DNA of 64,000 bases from Streptococcus sanguinis (GTDB lineage Bacteria > Bacillota > Bacilli > Lactobacillales > Streptococcaceae): NCBI GenBank assembly GCA_013378335.1, contig CP040556.1, positions 1,674,001-1,738,000 on the forward strand. The letters are read 5' to 3'. Under the pieces are notes generated by a model. It was not told the origin of the DNA. It was given only the letters and a program-made list of their open reading frames with translations, and did not search any database. Position 1 is the first letter of the stretch. Every line of letters starts with the position of its first letter. This document shows positions 52,897 through 63,163 of the stretch, piece after piece. A program made the translations under genes and the position numbers.

Positions 52897-55167
52897 ATGC
52901 TTTGCCAAAATTGTAAAATCAATGAATCCACAATTCACCTTTATACCAACGTAAATGGCCATAAACAGCAGGTGGATTTGTGCCAAAACTGCTACCAAAT
53001 CATGAAAACAGACCCTGAACATTCCTTGTTCGGCGGAATTGCTAATACCAACAATCACGGAACAGATCCTATCGATGACTTCTTTAACAGCCTCAGCAAT
53101 TTTCAACAGCCTCAGGAACCAACTACTCCTCCTACCCAATCTGGCGGAGCCTATGGAGGCGGTGGCGGCTACGGCTCCAATCCTAGCAAGGGTGGTCAGC
53201 CTCAGCCAAGTCCGCAAAAGCCAAAAGGCCTGCTGGAAGAGTTTGGTATCAACGTGACTGAGTTGGCTCGCCGAGGCGAGATTGATCCTGTTATTGGCCG
53301 TGATGAAGAAATCGTCCGTGTCATTGAAATCCTCAACCGCCGCACCAAAAACAATCCTGTTCTCATAGGAGAGCCAGGAGTCGGAAAAACAGCCGTGGTG
53401 GAAGGCTTGGCCCAGAAAATTGTTGATGGTGATGTGCCTCATAAACTCCAAGGCAAGGAAGTTATCCGCCTAGACGTTGTCAGCTTAGTACAGGGAACTG
53501 GTATCCGTGGCCAATTTGAGGAGAGAATGCAGAAGCTCATTGATGAGATTCGTTCTCGTCAGGATGTCATTCTCTTCATTGATGAAATCCATGAAATTGT
53601 CGGAGCAGGCTCTGCTGGCGATGGCAACATGGACGCTGGGAACATTCTCAAACCAGCTCTGGCTCGCGGTGAGCTCCAGATGGTCGGAGCAACCACCCTC
53701 AATGAATACCGTATCATCGAGAAGGATGCTGCACTTGAGCGTCGTATGCAGCCAGTTAAGGTAGACGAGCCGACTGTTGAAGAAACCATTACTATCCTCA
53801 AAGGGATTCAGAAAAAATACGAGGACTACCATCACGTCAAGTACACAGATGCGGCCATCGAAGCGGCTGCCCTTCTCTCCAACCGCTACATCCAAGATCG
53901 CTTCCTGCCAGACAAGGCTATTGACCTCTTGGATGAGGCTGGTTCTAAGATGAATCTGACCCTCAACTTCGTTGATCCCAAGGTCATTGACCAACGTCTG
54001 ATTGAGGCCGAAAATCTCAAGGCTAAGGCAACCCGCGACGAAGACTTCGAGAAGGCGGCTTACTTCCGTGACCAGATTGCCAAGTACAAGGAACTCCAGC
54101 AGACAAGTGTACTGGATAAGGATACTCCGATTATCAGCGAGAAAACGATTGAGCACATCGTCGAGCAAAAGACCAATATCCCAGTTGGCGACCTCAAAGA
54201 AAAGGAGCAGTCTCAACTAGTTAATCTCGCCAGCGACCTAAAAGCTCATGTCATCGGTCAAGACGATGCTGTGGATAAGATTGCCAAGGCCATCCGCCGC
54301 AACCGAGTTGGACTAGGAAGTCCTAATCGCCCAATCGGCAGCTTCCTCTTTGTCGGACCTACTGGTGTCGGTAAGACTGAGCTGTCTAAGCAACTAGCCA
54401 TTGAGCTCTTTGGCTCGGCTGACAGCATGATTCGCTTTGATATGAGTGAATACATGGAGAAACACAGCGTGGCCAAGCTGGTCGGTGCCCCTCCGGGCTA
54501 TGTTGGTTATGATGAAGCTGGTCAATTGACTGAGCGCGTCCGCCGCAATCCATACTCACTCATTCTGCTGGATGAGGTGGAAAAAGCCCATCCCGATGTT
54601 ATGCACATGTTCCTGCAGGTTCTAGATGATGGCCGCCTGACTGATGGCCAAGGACGGACTGTCAGCTTCAAGGACACCATTATCATCATGACATCCAATG
54701 CCGGAACTGGCAAAGCTGAAGCCAGCGTTGGCTTTGGAGCAGCGCGTGAAGGCCGCACCAATTCCGTTTTGGGTGAATTGGGCAACTTCTTCAGTCCTGA
54801 GTTTATGAACCGCTTTGACGGCATTATCGAATTCCAGGCGCTTAGCAAGGACAATCTGCTGCAAATCGTCAACCTGATGCTAGACGATGTCAATCAACGT
54901 TTGGCAACCAACGACATTCATCTAGATGTTACGGAGAAGGTCAAGGAAAAATTGGTTGACCTGGGCTACGATCCTAAAATGGGGGCTCGCCCACTGCGCC
55001 GTACCATTCAGGACCATATCGAAGATGCTATTACTGACTTCTATCTGGAAAATCCAAGCGAAAAAGATCTTAAAGCTATCATGACCAGCAATGGTAAGAT
55101 TCTCATCAAGTCAGCCAAGAAAACCGAAAGCGCAGAGTCGGTTAATTCATCACAAGAAGAAAAATAA
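52897..55167 (+). CDS. clpE: ATP-dependent Clp protease ATP-binding subunit ClpE
   Basis: A 756-residue Hsp100 protein. The N-terminal zinc finger (CQNC at 3-6 and CQNC near 30) and Gly-rich linker ([11 protein letters not shown]) identify ClpE. First AAA module: Walker [14 protein letters not shown], Walker [16 protein letters not shown]; then a UVR segment [18 protein letters not shown]; second AAA module: [27 protein letters not shown]. It unfolds damaged proteins for ClpP under heat stress, and is repressed by CtsR through the box upstream. ATG after AAAAGAGGTAT. Terminator follows at 55177. Confidence 0.96.
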   Translation: MLCQNCKINESTIHLYTNVNGHKQQVDLCQNCYQIMKTDPEHSLFGGIANTNNHGTDPIDDFFNSLSNFQQPQEPTTPPTQSGGAYGGGGGYGSNPSKGGQPQPSPQKPKGLLEEFGINVTELARRGEIDPVIGRDEEIVRVIEILNRRTKNNPVLIGEPGVGKTAVVEGLAQKIVDGDVPHKLQGKEVIRLDVVSLVQGTGIRGQFEERMQKLIDEIRSRQDVILFIDEIHEIVGAGSAGDGNMDAGNILKPALARGELQMVGATTLNEYRIIEKDAALERRMQPVKVDEPTVEETITILKGIQKKYEDYHHVKYTDAAIEAAALLSNRYIQDRFLPDKAIDLLDEAGSKMNLTLNFVDPKVIDQRLIEAENLKAKATRDEDFEKAAYFRDQIAKYKELQQTSVLDKDTPIISEKTIEHIVEQKTNIPVGDLKEKEQSQLVNLASDLKAHVIGQDDAVDKIAKAIRRNRVGLGSPNRPIGSFLFVGPTGVGKTELSKQLAIELFGSADSMIRFDMSEYMEKHSVAKLVGAPPGYVGYDEAGQLTERVRRNPYSLILLDEVEKAHPDVMHMFLQVLDDGRLTDGQGRTVSFKDTIIIMTSNAGTGKAEASVGFGAAREGRTNSVLGELGNFFSPEFMNRFDGIIEFQALSKDNLLQIVNLMLDDVNQRLATNDIHLDVTEKVKEKLVDLGYDPKMGARPLRRTIQDHIEDAITDFYLENPSEKDLKAIMTSNGKILIKSAKKTESAESVNSSQEEK

Positions 55168-55176
55168 ATGTCGACA

Positions 55177-55213
55177 AAATAGAGCAGAAAACAGTTAGTT
55201 TTCTGCTCTATTT
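55177..55213. terminator. bidirectional terminator after clpE
   Basis: AAATAGAGCAGAAAAC and GTTTTCTGCTCTATTT form a perfect 16-bp stem with a 5-base loop, then CTTT. It also ends the convergent gene at 55216. Confidence 0.9.
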
Positions 55214-55215
55214 CT

Positions 55216-55830
55216 TTATTGATCTTTCTGAACCTTGTAGCGCAGAATTGTTTTCAGCTTGCTAGGCTCTGTCCGATTCAGATTATTGAGATAGATTTCC
55301 CTATGAGAGTTTGAAATCCGTGTCAGCTGGTAATTCTGGCAAAAGGTATCCATTTTAGCGAAGGATTGAGGTTCTTCGTCAAAAGGTCCTAGGTGCAACA
55401 CGGTGACACACGCTCCTTCCGACATTTCTTCAAAGCGAATCTCGTCATAGAGAGGATTAGGCTTTTTGACACGAACTTGTTCCAGAGCCTTTTTCACCAT
55501 CTCTCCAGTGACAAAGTCCGGCTGCCCAATCATAATAGTATAGATCAATTCTTCTTTAATGAGTTCTCCTACTTGCTCTTGCTGCCAAAGTCCTTCCAAG
55601 GGATAGACTGTAAAATCAGTAAATTCTTGCTCGGCCGCTGTCTTTTTGTAGTTCATCTTGATAACATAGGCTAAGCTGTACAGAGCACCAACTCGTTCCG
55701 AAAAGTCAGCAGCATTAGGATTGCCCTTGCCGTCAATCATGATAAAAGACTGGGCAGGAACATCTATGAGACAGGGTTCAGACTTGATTTGATATATTTC
55801 TCGATTGGCTTTTCTCCATTCATATTTCAT
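55216..55830 (-). CDS. GyrI-like domain-containing protein
   Basis: A 204-residue cytosolic protein with a GyrI-like small-molecule binding fold: YQIKSEPCLIDVPAQSFIMIDGKGNPN at the start (in pieces), FTVYPLEGLWQQE, VTVLHLGPFDEEP and the C-terminal NSHREIYLNNLNRTEPSKLKTILRY. This set is typical of stand-alone GyrI-like (DUF-type) proteins of Firmicutes, possible drug or ligand binders; a role is not known. The start follows AAAGGAGGGC. Next gene upstream is the WYL regulator, in the same direction, which may control it. Confidence 0.85.
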   Translation of the reverse strand: MKYEWRKANREIYQIKSEPCLIDVPAQSFIMIDGKGNPNAADFSERVGALYSLAYVIKMNYKKTAAEQEFTDFTVYPLEGLWQQEQVGELIKEELIYTIMIGQPDFVTGEMVKKALEQVRVKKPNPLYDEIRFEEMSEGACVTVLHLGPFDEEPQSFAKMDTFCQNYQLTRISNSHREIYLNNLNRTEPSKLKTILRYKVQKDQ

Positions 55831-55889
55831 GAGAGAGCCCTCCTTTCTTTACTACAAACAGTATAGCAAAGAAAAGCTGACAACCTCTG

Positions 55890-56789
55890 TCAGCTTTTAT
55901 AAATATCGGCAATGGCTTTTAACTTTTCTTTGAATTCTTCCCGTAAACGAGGCGGCTCCATGATTTCAACTCCATCCAAAAAGGATAGCAAGTAGGTATA
56001 AAGACTATCGTGACTCGGCAAATGCGTTTGGACATAAAGGCTCCCATCAGTCTCCTCTATCTCTGCTTCTGAAAACTCCTCGTACACTCGAAAGGCATGC
56101 TTCCTGTCAAATTTCAAGAAGACTTTTACAGTATATCTTAGCCGCTCTTCAGGACTAAATCTCTCATCCAAGACTCTCTGCTTAAATCGTTCCTCTAACA
56201 TCTGACAGTCTCTCATTCTGTTGAGTTTAAAAAAGCGCGGGGCTTGTCTTAAACGACAAAAGCCAGCAACATACCAGTTTTGGCTTTTAAATACTAACTT
56301 CAGCACCTCTATCTTGCGCTGCTCTCTTTCTCCACGCCCATTCAAGTAAGAAAATGACAAGACTCTTCTTTGCAAGATCGCCTGCTTAATGGTATCAAAC
56401 AGTTCTTTCTGATCTGCTTTCTTGCGCCAGTCAGTGAAATCCACCTCTAGCCAAGAAGTCGCCTGAACTTGAAACAAAGACTGCAGCTTAGCCAAGGTCT
56501 CTACTTGCTCGCCATCTGTTAAAATCTGGAAGCCTTGAAGAGCAGCTAATAGCTCATCCCTCTCAGACTCTGAAAACAAGGCCTTGTCTAAGACAAAATC
56601 CTTCATCAGAAAAATACCCCCGCCCTTGCCTGGGCTGCAATAGATGGGGATTCCTGCCAAACTCAGCTTATCCACATCTCGATAGATGGTCCGGATGGAT
56701 ACTTCAAATAGTGAGGCTAATTCGGGAGCTGTTGTGCGGCCTTGCTCTAAAAGAAGATATAAGATTTTAAAAAGTCTGCTTTCTGTCAT
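55890..56789 (-). CDS. YafY-type HTH/WYL transcriptional regulator
   Basis: A 299-residue regulator: N-terminal HTH_11 winged helix (RTTAPELASLFEVSIRTIYRDVDKL), then a WYL domain beginning at about 135 with RRVLSFSYLNGRGE and the WYVAGFCRLRQAPRFFKLNRM block, and a C-terminal WCX region. WYL domains bind nucleic acid or nucleotide ligands. Start ATG 56789. It probably regulates the GyrI-like gene 60 bases downstream; that is inference from context. Confidence 0.88.
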   Translation of the reverse strand: MTESRLFKILYLLLEQGRTTAPELASLFEVSIRTIYRDVDKLSLAGIPIYCSPGKGGGIFLMKDFVLDKALFSESERDELLAALQGFQILTDGEQVETLAKLQSLFQVQATSWLEVDFTDWRKKADQKELFDTIKQAILQRRVLSFSYLNGRGEREQRKIEVLKLVFKSQNWYVAGFCRLRQAPRFFKLNRMRDCQMLEERFKQRVLDERFSPEERLRYTVKVFLKFDRKHAFRVYEEFSEAEIEETDGSLYVQTHLPSHDSLYTYLLSFLDGVEIMEPPRLREEFKEKLKAIADIYKS

Positions 56790-56951
56790 AAAACCACCTC
56801 GCTACTATTATAACAATTTCTTCTATAAATGTTTTACCATTCCCATAAAGAAGAGTTTTTTTAAAACGGTCGGAGGAAGGAATTTATTATTTGAAGGGGA
56901 TTTATTTCAAGGACTATCATTCTTTTTCTGTTCAATAAATTGAGTAAATTC

Positions 56952-56980
56952 TTGACAGCTGGTCCTTAGTCCATTATGAT
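56952..56980 (+). promoter_or_regulatory. promoter of the NUDIX gene
   Basis: TTGACA (56952-56957), 17 bases, TATGAT (56975-56980). Confidence 0.8.
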
Positions 56981-57015
56981 AGATAGTAAACTGACTAGAG
57001 ATTGAGGATATTAGA

Positions 57016-57465
57016 ATGACAAATCCAACCTTTGGTGAAAAGGAAGCAAATGTAGAATATGTGACCCGCTACGGAGTCTATGCCGTTATCCCAGATGAAA
57101 AGAAAGAAAAGATTATTTTGGTCCAGGCGCCTAATGGGGCTTGGTTTCTGCCCGGTGGAGAGATTGAAGGGGGGAAAAACCATCAGACTGCCCTTGAACG
57201 CGAGCTTATGGAAGAACTTGGATTCACAGCCCAGCTTGGACGCTATCTTGGACAAGCTGATGAATATTTTTACTCCCGCCATCGCGACACCTATTTTTAC
57301 AACCCAGCCTACCTGTATGAGGTCACCTCTTTCCAAGAAGTCCAAAAACCGCTGGAAGATTTCAATCAGCTTGCCTGGTTCCCAGTCGATGAAGCTATTG
57401 AAATACTCAAACGCGGCAGCCATAAATGGGGTATCCAAGCCTGGAAAAATGCGCTTAAAGCTTAA
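57016..57465 (+). CDS. NUDIX hydrolase
   Basis: A 149-residue NUDIX protein hydrolysing a nucleoside diphosphate linked to another group. The Nudix box runs GGEIEGGKNHQTALERELMEELGF in pieces G-x5-E-x7-REL-x2-EELG-F, all metal-binding Glu present. Upstream is WFLPGGE. The substrate is not predictable; a MutT-like house-cleaning role is likely. ATG 57016 follows TTGAGGATAT; strong own promoter. Confidence 0.88.
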   Translation: MTNPTFGEKEANVEYVTRYGVYAVIPDEKKEKIILVQAPNGAWFLPGGEIEGGKNHQTALERELMEELGFTAQLGRYLGQADEYFYSRHRDTYFYNPAYLYEVTSFQEVQKPLEDFNQLAWFPVDEAIEILKRGSHKWGIQAWKNALKA

Positions 57466-57473
57466 AGAAATCA

Positions 57474-57502
57474 TTCACAATTTATAGCAAACATGTTATA
57501 AT
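57474..57502 (+). promoter_or_regulatory. promoter of the DUF1827 gene
   Basis: TTCACA (57474-57479), 17 bases, TATAAT (57497-57502), 30 bases before the ATG. Confidence 0.8.
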
Positions 57503-57532
57503 AATAGCAGGTATAAAACAGGAGGAAATCGT

Positions 57533-57835
57533 ATGAAGCTTATTAATACAACAAACAGTCATGCTGACCTTGTCAAAAGCCAATTGGAAAGCACCGATGC
57601 GATATTAGTCGAAGTTTATTCTGCTGGAAACAGCGATGTTGTTTTTACACAAGCTCCTCTTCACTATGAAATTTTGATTTCAAACATGCACCGTGCTGTA
57701 CGCGAACAGGAAATCGAAAAAATTAGAGAATTTTTCTTGAAGAGAAAAATTGATGCAAATGCTATTGATAGAGCTGCTATCCGAACGATTTACGCTAATA
57801 ATCTAATCGAAATTTCCATTCCTGTTAAACAGTAA
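57533..57835 (+). CDS. DUF1827 family protein
   Basis: A 100-residue cytosolic protein, MKLINTTNSHADLVKSQL at the start, VYSAGNSDVVFTQAPLHYE in the middle and a C-terminal IRTIYANNLIEISIPV. It matches the DUF1827 family of lactic acid bacteria; function unknown. Excellent ribosome site (CAGGAGGAAATCGT) and promoter, and a strong terminator directly after it, so it is a well-expressed single gene. Confidence 0.85.
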   Translation: MKLINTTNSHADLVKSQLESTDAILVEVYSAGNSDVVFTQAPLHYEILISNMHRAVREQEIEKIREFFLKRKIDANAIDRAAIRTIYANNLIEISIPVKQ

Positions 57836-57862
57836 AAACTAAGGTCATCGCCTTAGTTTTTT
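57833..57862. terminator. bidirectional terminator
   Basis: AAAAACTAAGG-TCATCG-CCTTAGTTTTTTT, between the convergent DUF1827 and GNAT genes. Confidence 0.92.
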
Positions 57863-58296
57863 TATTCTTTATAGATCATGGTAATGTGAGGCGTCGATTC
57901 AAAAATAAAGGGTTGACCAACCGCCTTGAAGCCATACTTTTCATAGAGAGCAGCCACCTGCTCCTGAGCCTCTATTTCAATTTCCTTTCCTGGCCACTTT
58001 TCAGCACATAATTGCAAGATTTCTCTGATAAGCTGTCCTCCCAATCCCTGTCCTCGTACAGACCGGGCTGTGACTACTCGACCAAAGACTAAATGCTCTC
58101 CCTCTTCAAAGACCCGAGCATAAGCATCAATTTCCCCTTTTTCATTAGCATGGTAAACGTGCACTGCTTCTAGGTCCTTCTCATCCAGTTCATGATAAAC
58201 GCGCCCCTGCTCTACCACAAAGGTGTCAATGCGCAATTTTAAGATTTGATAAAATTCTATCGGGTTCAACTCTGTTAATTTTTTCCTAGACCACAT
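57862..58296 (-). CDS. GNAT family N-acetyltransferase, ElaA type
   Basis: A 144-residue acetyltransferase. Start ATG 58296 (MWSRKKLTELNPIEFY) eight bases after AGAGGAAAC; a longer frame would run into the promoter region. ElaA marks: RIDTFVVEQGRVYHELDEKD, ARVFEEGEHLVFGRVVT, and the acetyl-CoA loop RGQGLGGQLI. ElaA proteins have no settled substrate. It is divergent from a MarR gene and the two share a promoter region with a palindromic operator, so control by that MarR protein is likely. Confidence 0.86.
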   Translation of the reverse strand: MWSRKKLTELNPIEFYQILKLRIDTFVVEQGRVYHELDEKDLEAVHVYHANEKGEIDAYARVFEEGEHLVFGRVVTARSVRGQGLGGQLIREILQLCAEKWPGKEIEIEAQEQVAALYEKYGFKAVGQPFIFESTPHITMIYKE

Positions 58297-58298
58297 AC

Positions 58299-58343
58299 TT
58301 GTTTCCTCTAACTTTTTAATGTATAATAAGTGCAAATGCAACT
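58299..58343. promoter_or_regulatory. divergent GNAT/MarR promoters with shared palindromic operator
   Basis: Plus strand: TTGTTT (58299-58304), 17 bases, TATAAT (58322-58327). Minus strand: TTGATA, 17 bases, TATACA in the opposite direction. AGTGCAAATGCAACT at 58329-58343 has the TGCAAATGCA near-palindrome between them, over the marR start point and inside the GNAT spacer. The same TTGCAAATGCAA word forms the loop-side of the marR terminator. Confidence 0.6.
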
Positions 58344-58357
58344 ATCAAGGAGTTCCT

Positions 58358-58774
58358 ATGGATTACCGTCAACTTTTCCGACAAATGGGCTTTATTTCTA
58401 GACAGGCCATGATGCAAATGAATCAGAAAGCCAGTAACTACGGCCTAGACAATAATTTGTTTCTACTGCTCATTCGCATCGTCGAGAATGAAGGTCTCAG
58501 CCAATCACAACTGGCAGAAATGGTGCAGATTGATAAAACTACGCTCAGCCGCTCGTTACGAAAGCTGGAAGATAGGGGCTTGATTATCAAAAAGACCAAA
58601 GTTCAAAATAAAAAGTTCAAAGAGCTCTATCCTAGCAATCAGGCTCTCAAACTCTATGACCAACTGATTGGCTTTGAAAATACCTACACCAGTCAGGCTC
58701 TGCAGCAACTGACTTCCTCTGAACTCTTTCAGCTCCAAAATATTCTAGCTAAAATAGACTCTCCTAAGTTATAA
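58358..58774 (+). CDS. MarR-family transcriptional regulator
   Basis: A 138-residue MarR protein. Start ATG 58358 (MDYRQLFRQMGFISRQ) after AAGGAGTTCCT; a longer frame would begin at the -10 box. Winged helix: LSQSQLAEMVQIDKTTLSRSLRKLEDRGLI. The ligand is unknown; MarR proteins usually respond to small aromatic or oxidising compounds. It is likely to repress itself and the divergent GNAT gene through the palindrome at 58329. Confidence 0.9.
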   Translation: MDYRQLFRQMGFISRQAMMQMNQKASNYGLDNNLFLLLIRIVENEGLSQSQLAEMVQIDKTTLSRSLRKLEDRGLIIKKTKVQNKKFKELYPSNQALKLYDQLIGFENTYTSQALQQLTSSELFQLQNILAKIDSPKL

Positions 58775-58786
58775 GTAGTATAACAG

Positions 58787-58818
58787 AAAACAGTTGCAAA
58801 TGCAACTGTTTCTTTTTT
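58787..58818 (+). terminator. terminator of the marR gene
   Basis: AACAGTTGC-AAAT-GCAACTGTT and TCTTTTTT. The centre repeats the operator word TTGCAAATGCAA. Confidence 0.85.
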
Positions 58819-58873
58819 CTAATTTAGTTTTAATTTAACAAATTAACAAATTTTCAAATCAATCTGTCTATCT

Positions 58874-58916
58874 AAAAAATGGCTTACCACTAAAGGGCAA
58901 AGCCATTTTTTATTTT
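58874..58916 (-). terminator. original ileS terminator, now separated by the IS
   Basis: On the minus strand AAAATGGCTT-(14 bases)-AAGCCATTTTTT, directly next to the left target duplication. Before the ISL3 insertion it would have followed the ileS stop by only a few bases. Confidence 0.75.
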
Positions 58917-58926
58917 GGAAATTTAC

Positions 58927-60335
58927 GGCTCTATAATATCTGTAGTTGGTAAATCCGACACAGAGGTTATAGGGCTTTTTGAATGTATACAAAAAGTCCC
59001 ATACGACCTATAATGAAAAGCGCAAACAACTCATTAGAAAGACTCATATGGAACACATCAAGAATACCACAGAATTGCTGGGAATGAAAGACTTAAATAT
59101 CAAAATTACCTTCATCTTGCAGCACCAGACCCATCTTGAAATTCGGGCTAGACTGGATTATGCAGCTCCTTCCTGCCCTCACTGCGGCGGTAAGATGATT
59201 AAGTACGGTTTTCAGAGGTCCTCTAAAATCCCACTCTTGGATGCACAAGGGTTTCCAACTCTGCTCCGTCTCAAGAAGCGGCGATTTCAGTGTAAATCTT
59301 GTCATCGGGTGACCGTAGCTGAGACACCCATCGTAGACAAGAACCACCAGATTTCACACCTGGTCTGGAAGAAGCTCACCCAGCTCTTGACCGAAAATCG
59401 AGCCAATACCGATATTGCCAGAACCCTCCACATCTCCGTCTCAACCGTCCAGAGAAAGCTGGCTCAGTTCACTTTCAAAGAGGATTACACCAAACTTCCC
59501 GAGGTCATCTCCTGGGATGAATTTTCTAGGAACAAAGGCAAATTAGCCTTCATTGCACAGGATTTCGAGACCAGGAAAATCATCGCCCTCCTCGAAAACA
59601 ATCGCCAGAATACCATCAAAAATTATTTCTACCGCTACCCGAGAAAGGTCAGAGAACAGGTCAAAGTCGTGACCGTGGACATGTCTGGCACTTACATTCC
59701 AATCATCAAGCAACTATTTCCTAAGGCCAGAATTGTGTTGGATAGGTTTCACATCGTCCAACATCTTGGCAAAGCCATGATGACCACTCGAATCGCTATC
59801 ATGAAGACCTTTGACAAGAAATCTCTGCCTTATCGTGCGCTGAAAAACCACTGGCGACTATTTCAGAGAGAAAGCAGAAAACTGTCTCGTCATCGCTTTT
59901 ATTCCAAGACCTTTAGGCAGACCCTAAAGCCTAAGGAAATCGTGGACAAGACACTTCAATTCTCAGAAGAACTCCGTTATTACTACGATCTCTACCAGCT
60001 CTTGCTCTTCCATTTCCAAGAGAAACGTACTACAGAATTTTTTGAAATCATCGAAGACAACATGAATCTTGTCAATTCGACCTTCAAAAGAGTTTTTGAG
60101 AGCTTCCTAAAACTCAAACCTTACATCACAAATGCACTCCAGTTCGACTATTCCAACGCCAAGCTCGAGGCTACCAACAAGCTCATCAAGGATATCAAAC
60201 GAGCGGCCTTCGGCTTTCGCAATTTTAAGAACTTTAGAACTAAAATCCTCCTCGCTTTGAACATACAAAAAGAGAGAACCAATTTGGTCCTCTCTCGGAT
60301 TTAAACTTTCTACCAACTACAGTTGACAAAGAGCC
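58927..60335 (+). mobile_element. ISL3-family insertion sequence (IS1167-like), complete
   Basis: 1409 bp. Inverted ends: GGCTCTATAATATCTGTAGT on the left, and GGCTCTTTGTCAACTGTAGT read from the right, sharing GGCTCT and CTGTAGTTGGTA. It is flanked on both sides by AAATTTAC (58919-58926 and 60336-60343), a perfect 8-bp target duplication as expected for ISL3. Insertion is therefore recent and the element is probably able to move. Confidence 0.95.
59048..60304 (+). CDS. ISL3 family transposase
   Basis: A 418-residue transposase (start ATG 59048, MEHIKNTTELLGMKDLN; an upstream ATG at 58979 adds 23 residues). N-terminal zinc finger CPHCGGKMIKYG and FQCKSCHR, HTH (NTDIARTLHISVSTVQRKL), then the DDE_Tnp_ISL3 domain: VISWDEFSR, VVTVDMSGTY, RIVLDRFHIVQHL and the C-terminal E in AKLEATNKLIKDIKRAAFGFRNF (in pieces). 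Frame intact. Closest type is IS1167 of streptococci. It is transcribed opposite to ileS, which now reads through it as antisense. Confidence 0.93.
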   Translation: MEHIKNTTELLGMKDLNIKITFILQHQTHLEIRARLDYAAPSCPHCGGKMIKYGFQRSSKIPLLDAQGFPTLLRLKKRRFQCKSCHRVTVAETPIVDKNHQISHLVWKKLTQLLTENRANTDIARTLHISVSTVQRKLAQFTFKEDYTKLPEVISWDEFSRNKGKLAFIAQDFETRKIIALLENNRQNTIKNYFYRYPRKVREQVKVVTVDMSGTYIPIIKQLFPKARIVLDRFHIVQHLGKAMMTTRIAIMKTFDKKSLPYRALKNHWRLFQRESRKLSRHRFYSKTFRQTLKPKEIVDKTLQFSEELRYYYDLYQLLLFHFQEKRTTEFFEIIEDNMNLVNSTFKRVFESFLKLKPYITNALQFDYSNAKLEATNKLIKDIKRAAFGFRNFKNFRTKILLALNIQKERTNLVLSRI

Positions 60336-60339
60336 AAAT

Positions 60340-63132
60340 TTACTTGCTCTCAAAGCCTTCTGAGACAGCTTGAGCGAAATTTTCTTCTAAAATTTCTGCA
60401 CAGTGGTCACAGACAAGGGCTTGATAACTGCGCTCTTTAACTGTTGTATCAATGCGGCGGCATCGATCACAGACTTGCCCCTGCGCATGCTCTACGACAA
60501 AAGCTACATCTTCAAAGACTAGAGCGCCTTCTGGAGCAGGACCATCAACAATCGTCAATTGAGAAACAATGAGAAGCTGAGCCACATCGCTGTTGACCGC
60601 TTCCAGCAAGGTCTTGATGACTTCATTCGGATAGACAGTCAGATGTGCTTCCAGCGATTTCCCGATAACCTTCTCATTGCGGGCTTCTTCCAAGGCTTTC
60701 TGAGCTTGACTGCGGAAGTCCATAAAGGCAGACCAAGTGTCCAAAATTTCTTCTTGATTTGGGAAAGTCTGAGCTTCAGGCAATTCAGATAATTGAACAA
60801 ATTCTTCCTCTTCATGCTCTAGGTAAGACCAAATTTCTTCTGCTGTGTGTGGCAGAATCGGCGTCAACAGCTTGGTAATCTTGACCAAAATGTCATAGAA
60901 AACAGTCTGCATTTGACGACGTTCCAATGATTTAGCTGCTTCGATATAGACGACATCTTTGGCAAAGTCCAGATAGAAAGCGGACAAGTCAACGGTCACA
61001 AAGTTGACAATCGCTTTATAAATAGTCAGAAACTCAAAGTCCACATAAGCCTTGCGAATAGTCTCTACTAATTGATTGAAGCGGATAGTCATGTATTTAT
61101 CAACGGAGCGAAGTTCTTCGTAAGCTACGGCATCCTCAGCTGGATTAAAGTCAGAGGTATTGGCAATCAAGAAACGCAAGGTATTCCGAATCTTACGATA
61201 GGTTTCAGAAACTTGGCTCAAGATATCCATAGAGATACGAACGTCGTTGCTAGAGTCTACACTGGTTACCCAGAGACGCAAGATTTCCGCACCGAATTGT
61301 TTTTCCACGTCACTTGGAGCAATGGTATTTCCAAGGGATTTAGACATCTTTTCACCCTTACCATCTAAGGCAAAGCCTTGTGACAAGATTTGTTTGTAAG
61401 GGGCCACACCATGGTTGGCAACCGATGTGATGAGTGAAGAGTTAAACCAACCACGGTATTGGTCTGAACCTTCTAGATAAAGATCAGCCGGGTAAGTCAA
61501 TTCCGGACGGTTGACCACTACCCCATTCCATGATGAACCTGAGTCAAACCAAACGTCCATGATGTCCGTTTCCTTGGTAAATTCGCCGTTTGGAGAACCT
61601 GGATGAGTAAATCCTTCTGGTAAGAGGTCTTTTGCTTCACGCTTCCACCAGACGATAGAGCCGTGCTCCTCAAAAAGCTGAGCCACGTGTTCGATGGTTT
61701 CTGCTGTCATGATTGGTGTTCCGTCTTCGGCATAGAAGATTGGAAGTGGAACTCCCCAAGCCCGCTGACGAGAGATAACCCAGTCACCACGGTCACGAAT
61801 CATATTGTAGAGGCGTACTTTCCCCCATTCAGAATGGAATTTAACCTTGTCAATTTCATCTAAGATTTCTTGACGGAATTTAGAAACAGATGCAAACCAC
61901 TGTGGTACTGCCCGCCAGATGATTGGCTTCTTAGTACGCCAGTCAAATGGATAAGAGTGAGAAATTTCTTCCTGAGCAAGGAGCAAGTCACCAAGTTTTT
62001 CAATAACTGTTGGCACAACCTTATCATAGAACTGGCCTTCAAAGTCAGGACCAGCATTTTCCATCATGATACCGCGCTCATTGACTGTCACAGCAACTTC
62101 CAGTCCATTGGCTACACCGACATGGTAGTCATCCTCACCAAAACCAGGCGCAGTATGGACAATACCAGTACCAGAGTCAGTCGTAACGTGGTCACCCAAA
62201 ATGACCAACTCATCTACAGCAGTATCCCATGGGTGAACTGTCACGATGTGGTTCAATTCTTGACCACGGTAGGTATCCAAAACTTGAACATCAGCCCAGC
62301 CAAATTTCTCAGACAAACTATTCAACAATTCAGACGCTACAATAAACTTGCGACTTTCACCCGCAGGCTGAACCAAAACGTAGTCAATATCTGCTCCTAC
62401 AGTCAAACCGCGAGAGGCTGTAATGGTAAATGGAGTTGTTGTCCATACGACAATGTAAGTATCTGTGTCCAAGACCCCTTTGCCATCTTTGACACGGTTA
62501 GCATAGTAGAGAGAGGTGGAAACCAAATCATGGTATTCAATTTCCGCTTCAGCCAAAGCTGACTCAGAAGACCAAGACCAGTAAACGGGCTTAGCACCAC
62601 GGTAAATGTATCCTTTCTTAGCCATTTCACCAAAGACGCGGATCTGAGCGGCTTCATAATCTGGTGTCAAGGTTACATAAGGATTTTCCCAATCACCAGA
62701 AACACCCAAACGCTTGAAGTCTTCTTTTTGCTTTTCGACTTGGCTGAGAGCATAGTCCCGACACATATTGAGGTAGTCTACCAAGTCTAGCTCTTTGCGC
62801 TTAATGCCTTGCTTTGCCAAGACCTGCTCAATCGGAAGACCATGCGTATCCCATCCTGGAATGTAGGGCGCATAGTAGCCAGCCATAGACTTTGAGCGAA
62901 CAATGATATCTTTGGAAATCTTATTCATGGCATGCCCGACGTGAATATTCCCGTTAGCATAGGGAGGGCCATCATGCAGGATAAAGTGCGGCTTGTCTTC
63001 ATTCAGTTCCTGACGACGTTGATACAGCTTAGCTTCATCCCATTCTTTCTGCCAGAGTGGTTCCTTATTTGGTAGACCGGCCCGCATAGGAAAAGCAGTT
63101 TTCCCAAGATTGAGTGTTTCTTTCAGTTTCAT
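60340..63132 (-). CDS. ileS: isoleucyl-tRNA synthetase
   Basis: A 930-residue class I synthetase. HIGH motif [13 protein letters not shown] near residue 58, editing domain with [20 protein letters not shown] motif [10 protein letters not shown] near 600, and the C-terminal zinc finger [11 protein letters not shown] with VCDHC. ATG 63132. Expression is governed by an upstream T-box. The stop codon TAA (60340-60342) lies inside the target duplication of the ISL3 element, and was preserved by it. Located downstream of divIVA as in other streptococci. Confidence 0.97.
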   Translation of the reverse strand: MKLKETLNLGKTAFPMRAGLPNKEPLWQKEWDEAKLYQRRQELNEDKPHFILHDGPPYANGNIHVGHAMNKISKDIIVRSKSMAGYYAPYIPGWDTHGLPIEQVLAKQGIKRKELDLVDYLNMCRDYALSQVEKQKEDFKRLGVSGDWENPYVTLTPDYEAAQIRVFGEMAKKGYIYRGAKPVYWSWSSESALAEAEIEYHDLVSTSLYYANRVKDGKGVLDTDTYIVVWTTTPFTITASRGLTVGADIDYVLVQPAGESRKFIVASELLNSLSEKFGWADVQVLDTYRGQELNHIVTVHPWDTAVDELVILGDHVTTDSGTGIVHTAPGFGEDDYHVGVANGLEVAVTVNERGIMMENAGPDFEGQFYDKVVPTVIEKLGDLLLAQEEISHSYPFDWRTKKPIIWRAVPQWFASVSKFRQEILDEIDKVKFHSEWGKVRLYNMIRDRGDWVISRQRAWGVPLPIFYAEDGTPIMTAETIEHVAQLFEEHGSIVWWKREAKDLLPEGFTHPGSPNGEFTKETDIMDVWFDSGSSWNGVVVNRPELTYPADLYLEGSDQYRGWFNSSLITSVANHGVAPYKQILSQGFALDGKGEKMSKSLGNTIAPSDVEKQFGAEILRLWVTSVDSSNDVRISMDILSQVSETYRKIRNTLRFLIANTSDFNPAEDAVAYEELRSVDKYMTIRFNQLVETIRKAYVDFEFLTIYKAIVNFVTVDLSAFYLDFAKDVVYIEAAKSLERRQMQTVFYDILVKITKLLTPILPHTAEEIWSYLEHEEEEFVQLSELPEAQTFPNQEEILDTWSAFMDFRSQAQKALEEARNEKVIGKSLEAHLTVYPNEVIKTLLEAVNSDVAQLLIVSQLTIVDGPAPEGALVFEDVAFVVEHAQGQVCDRCRRIDTTVKERSYQALVCDHCAEILEENFAQAVSEGFESK

Positions 63133-63163
63133 TCTATTCCTCTTTATTTTTAAAAATACAAAT

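Noticed and set aside
52834..54216. Long minus-strand frames (205 and 243 codons) opposite clpE
   Set aside because: Antisense shadows of a strongly biased coding sequence; no ribosome site or recognisable domain.
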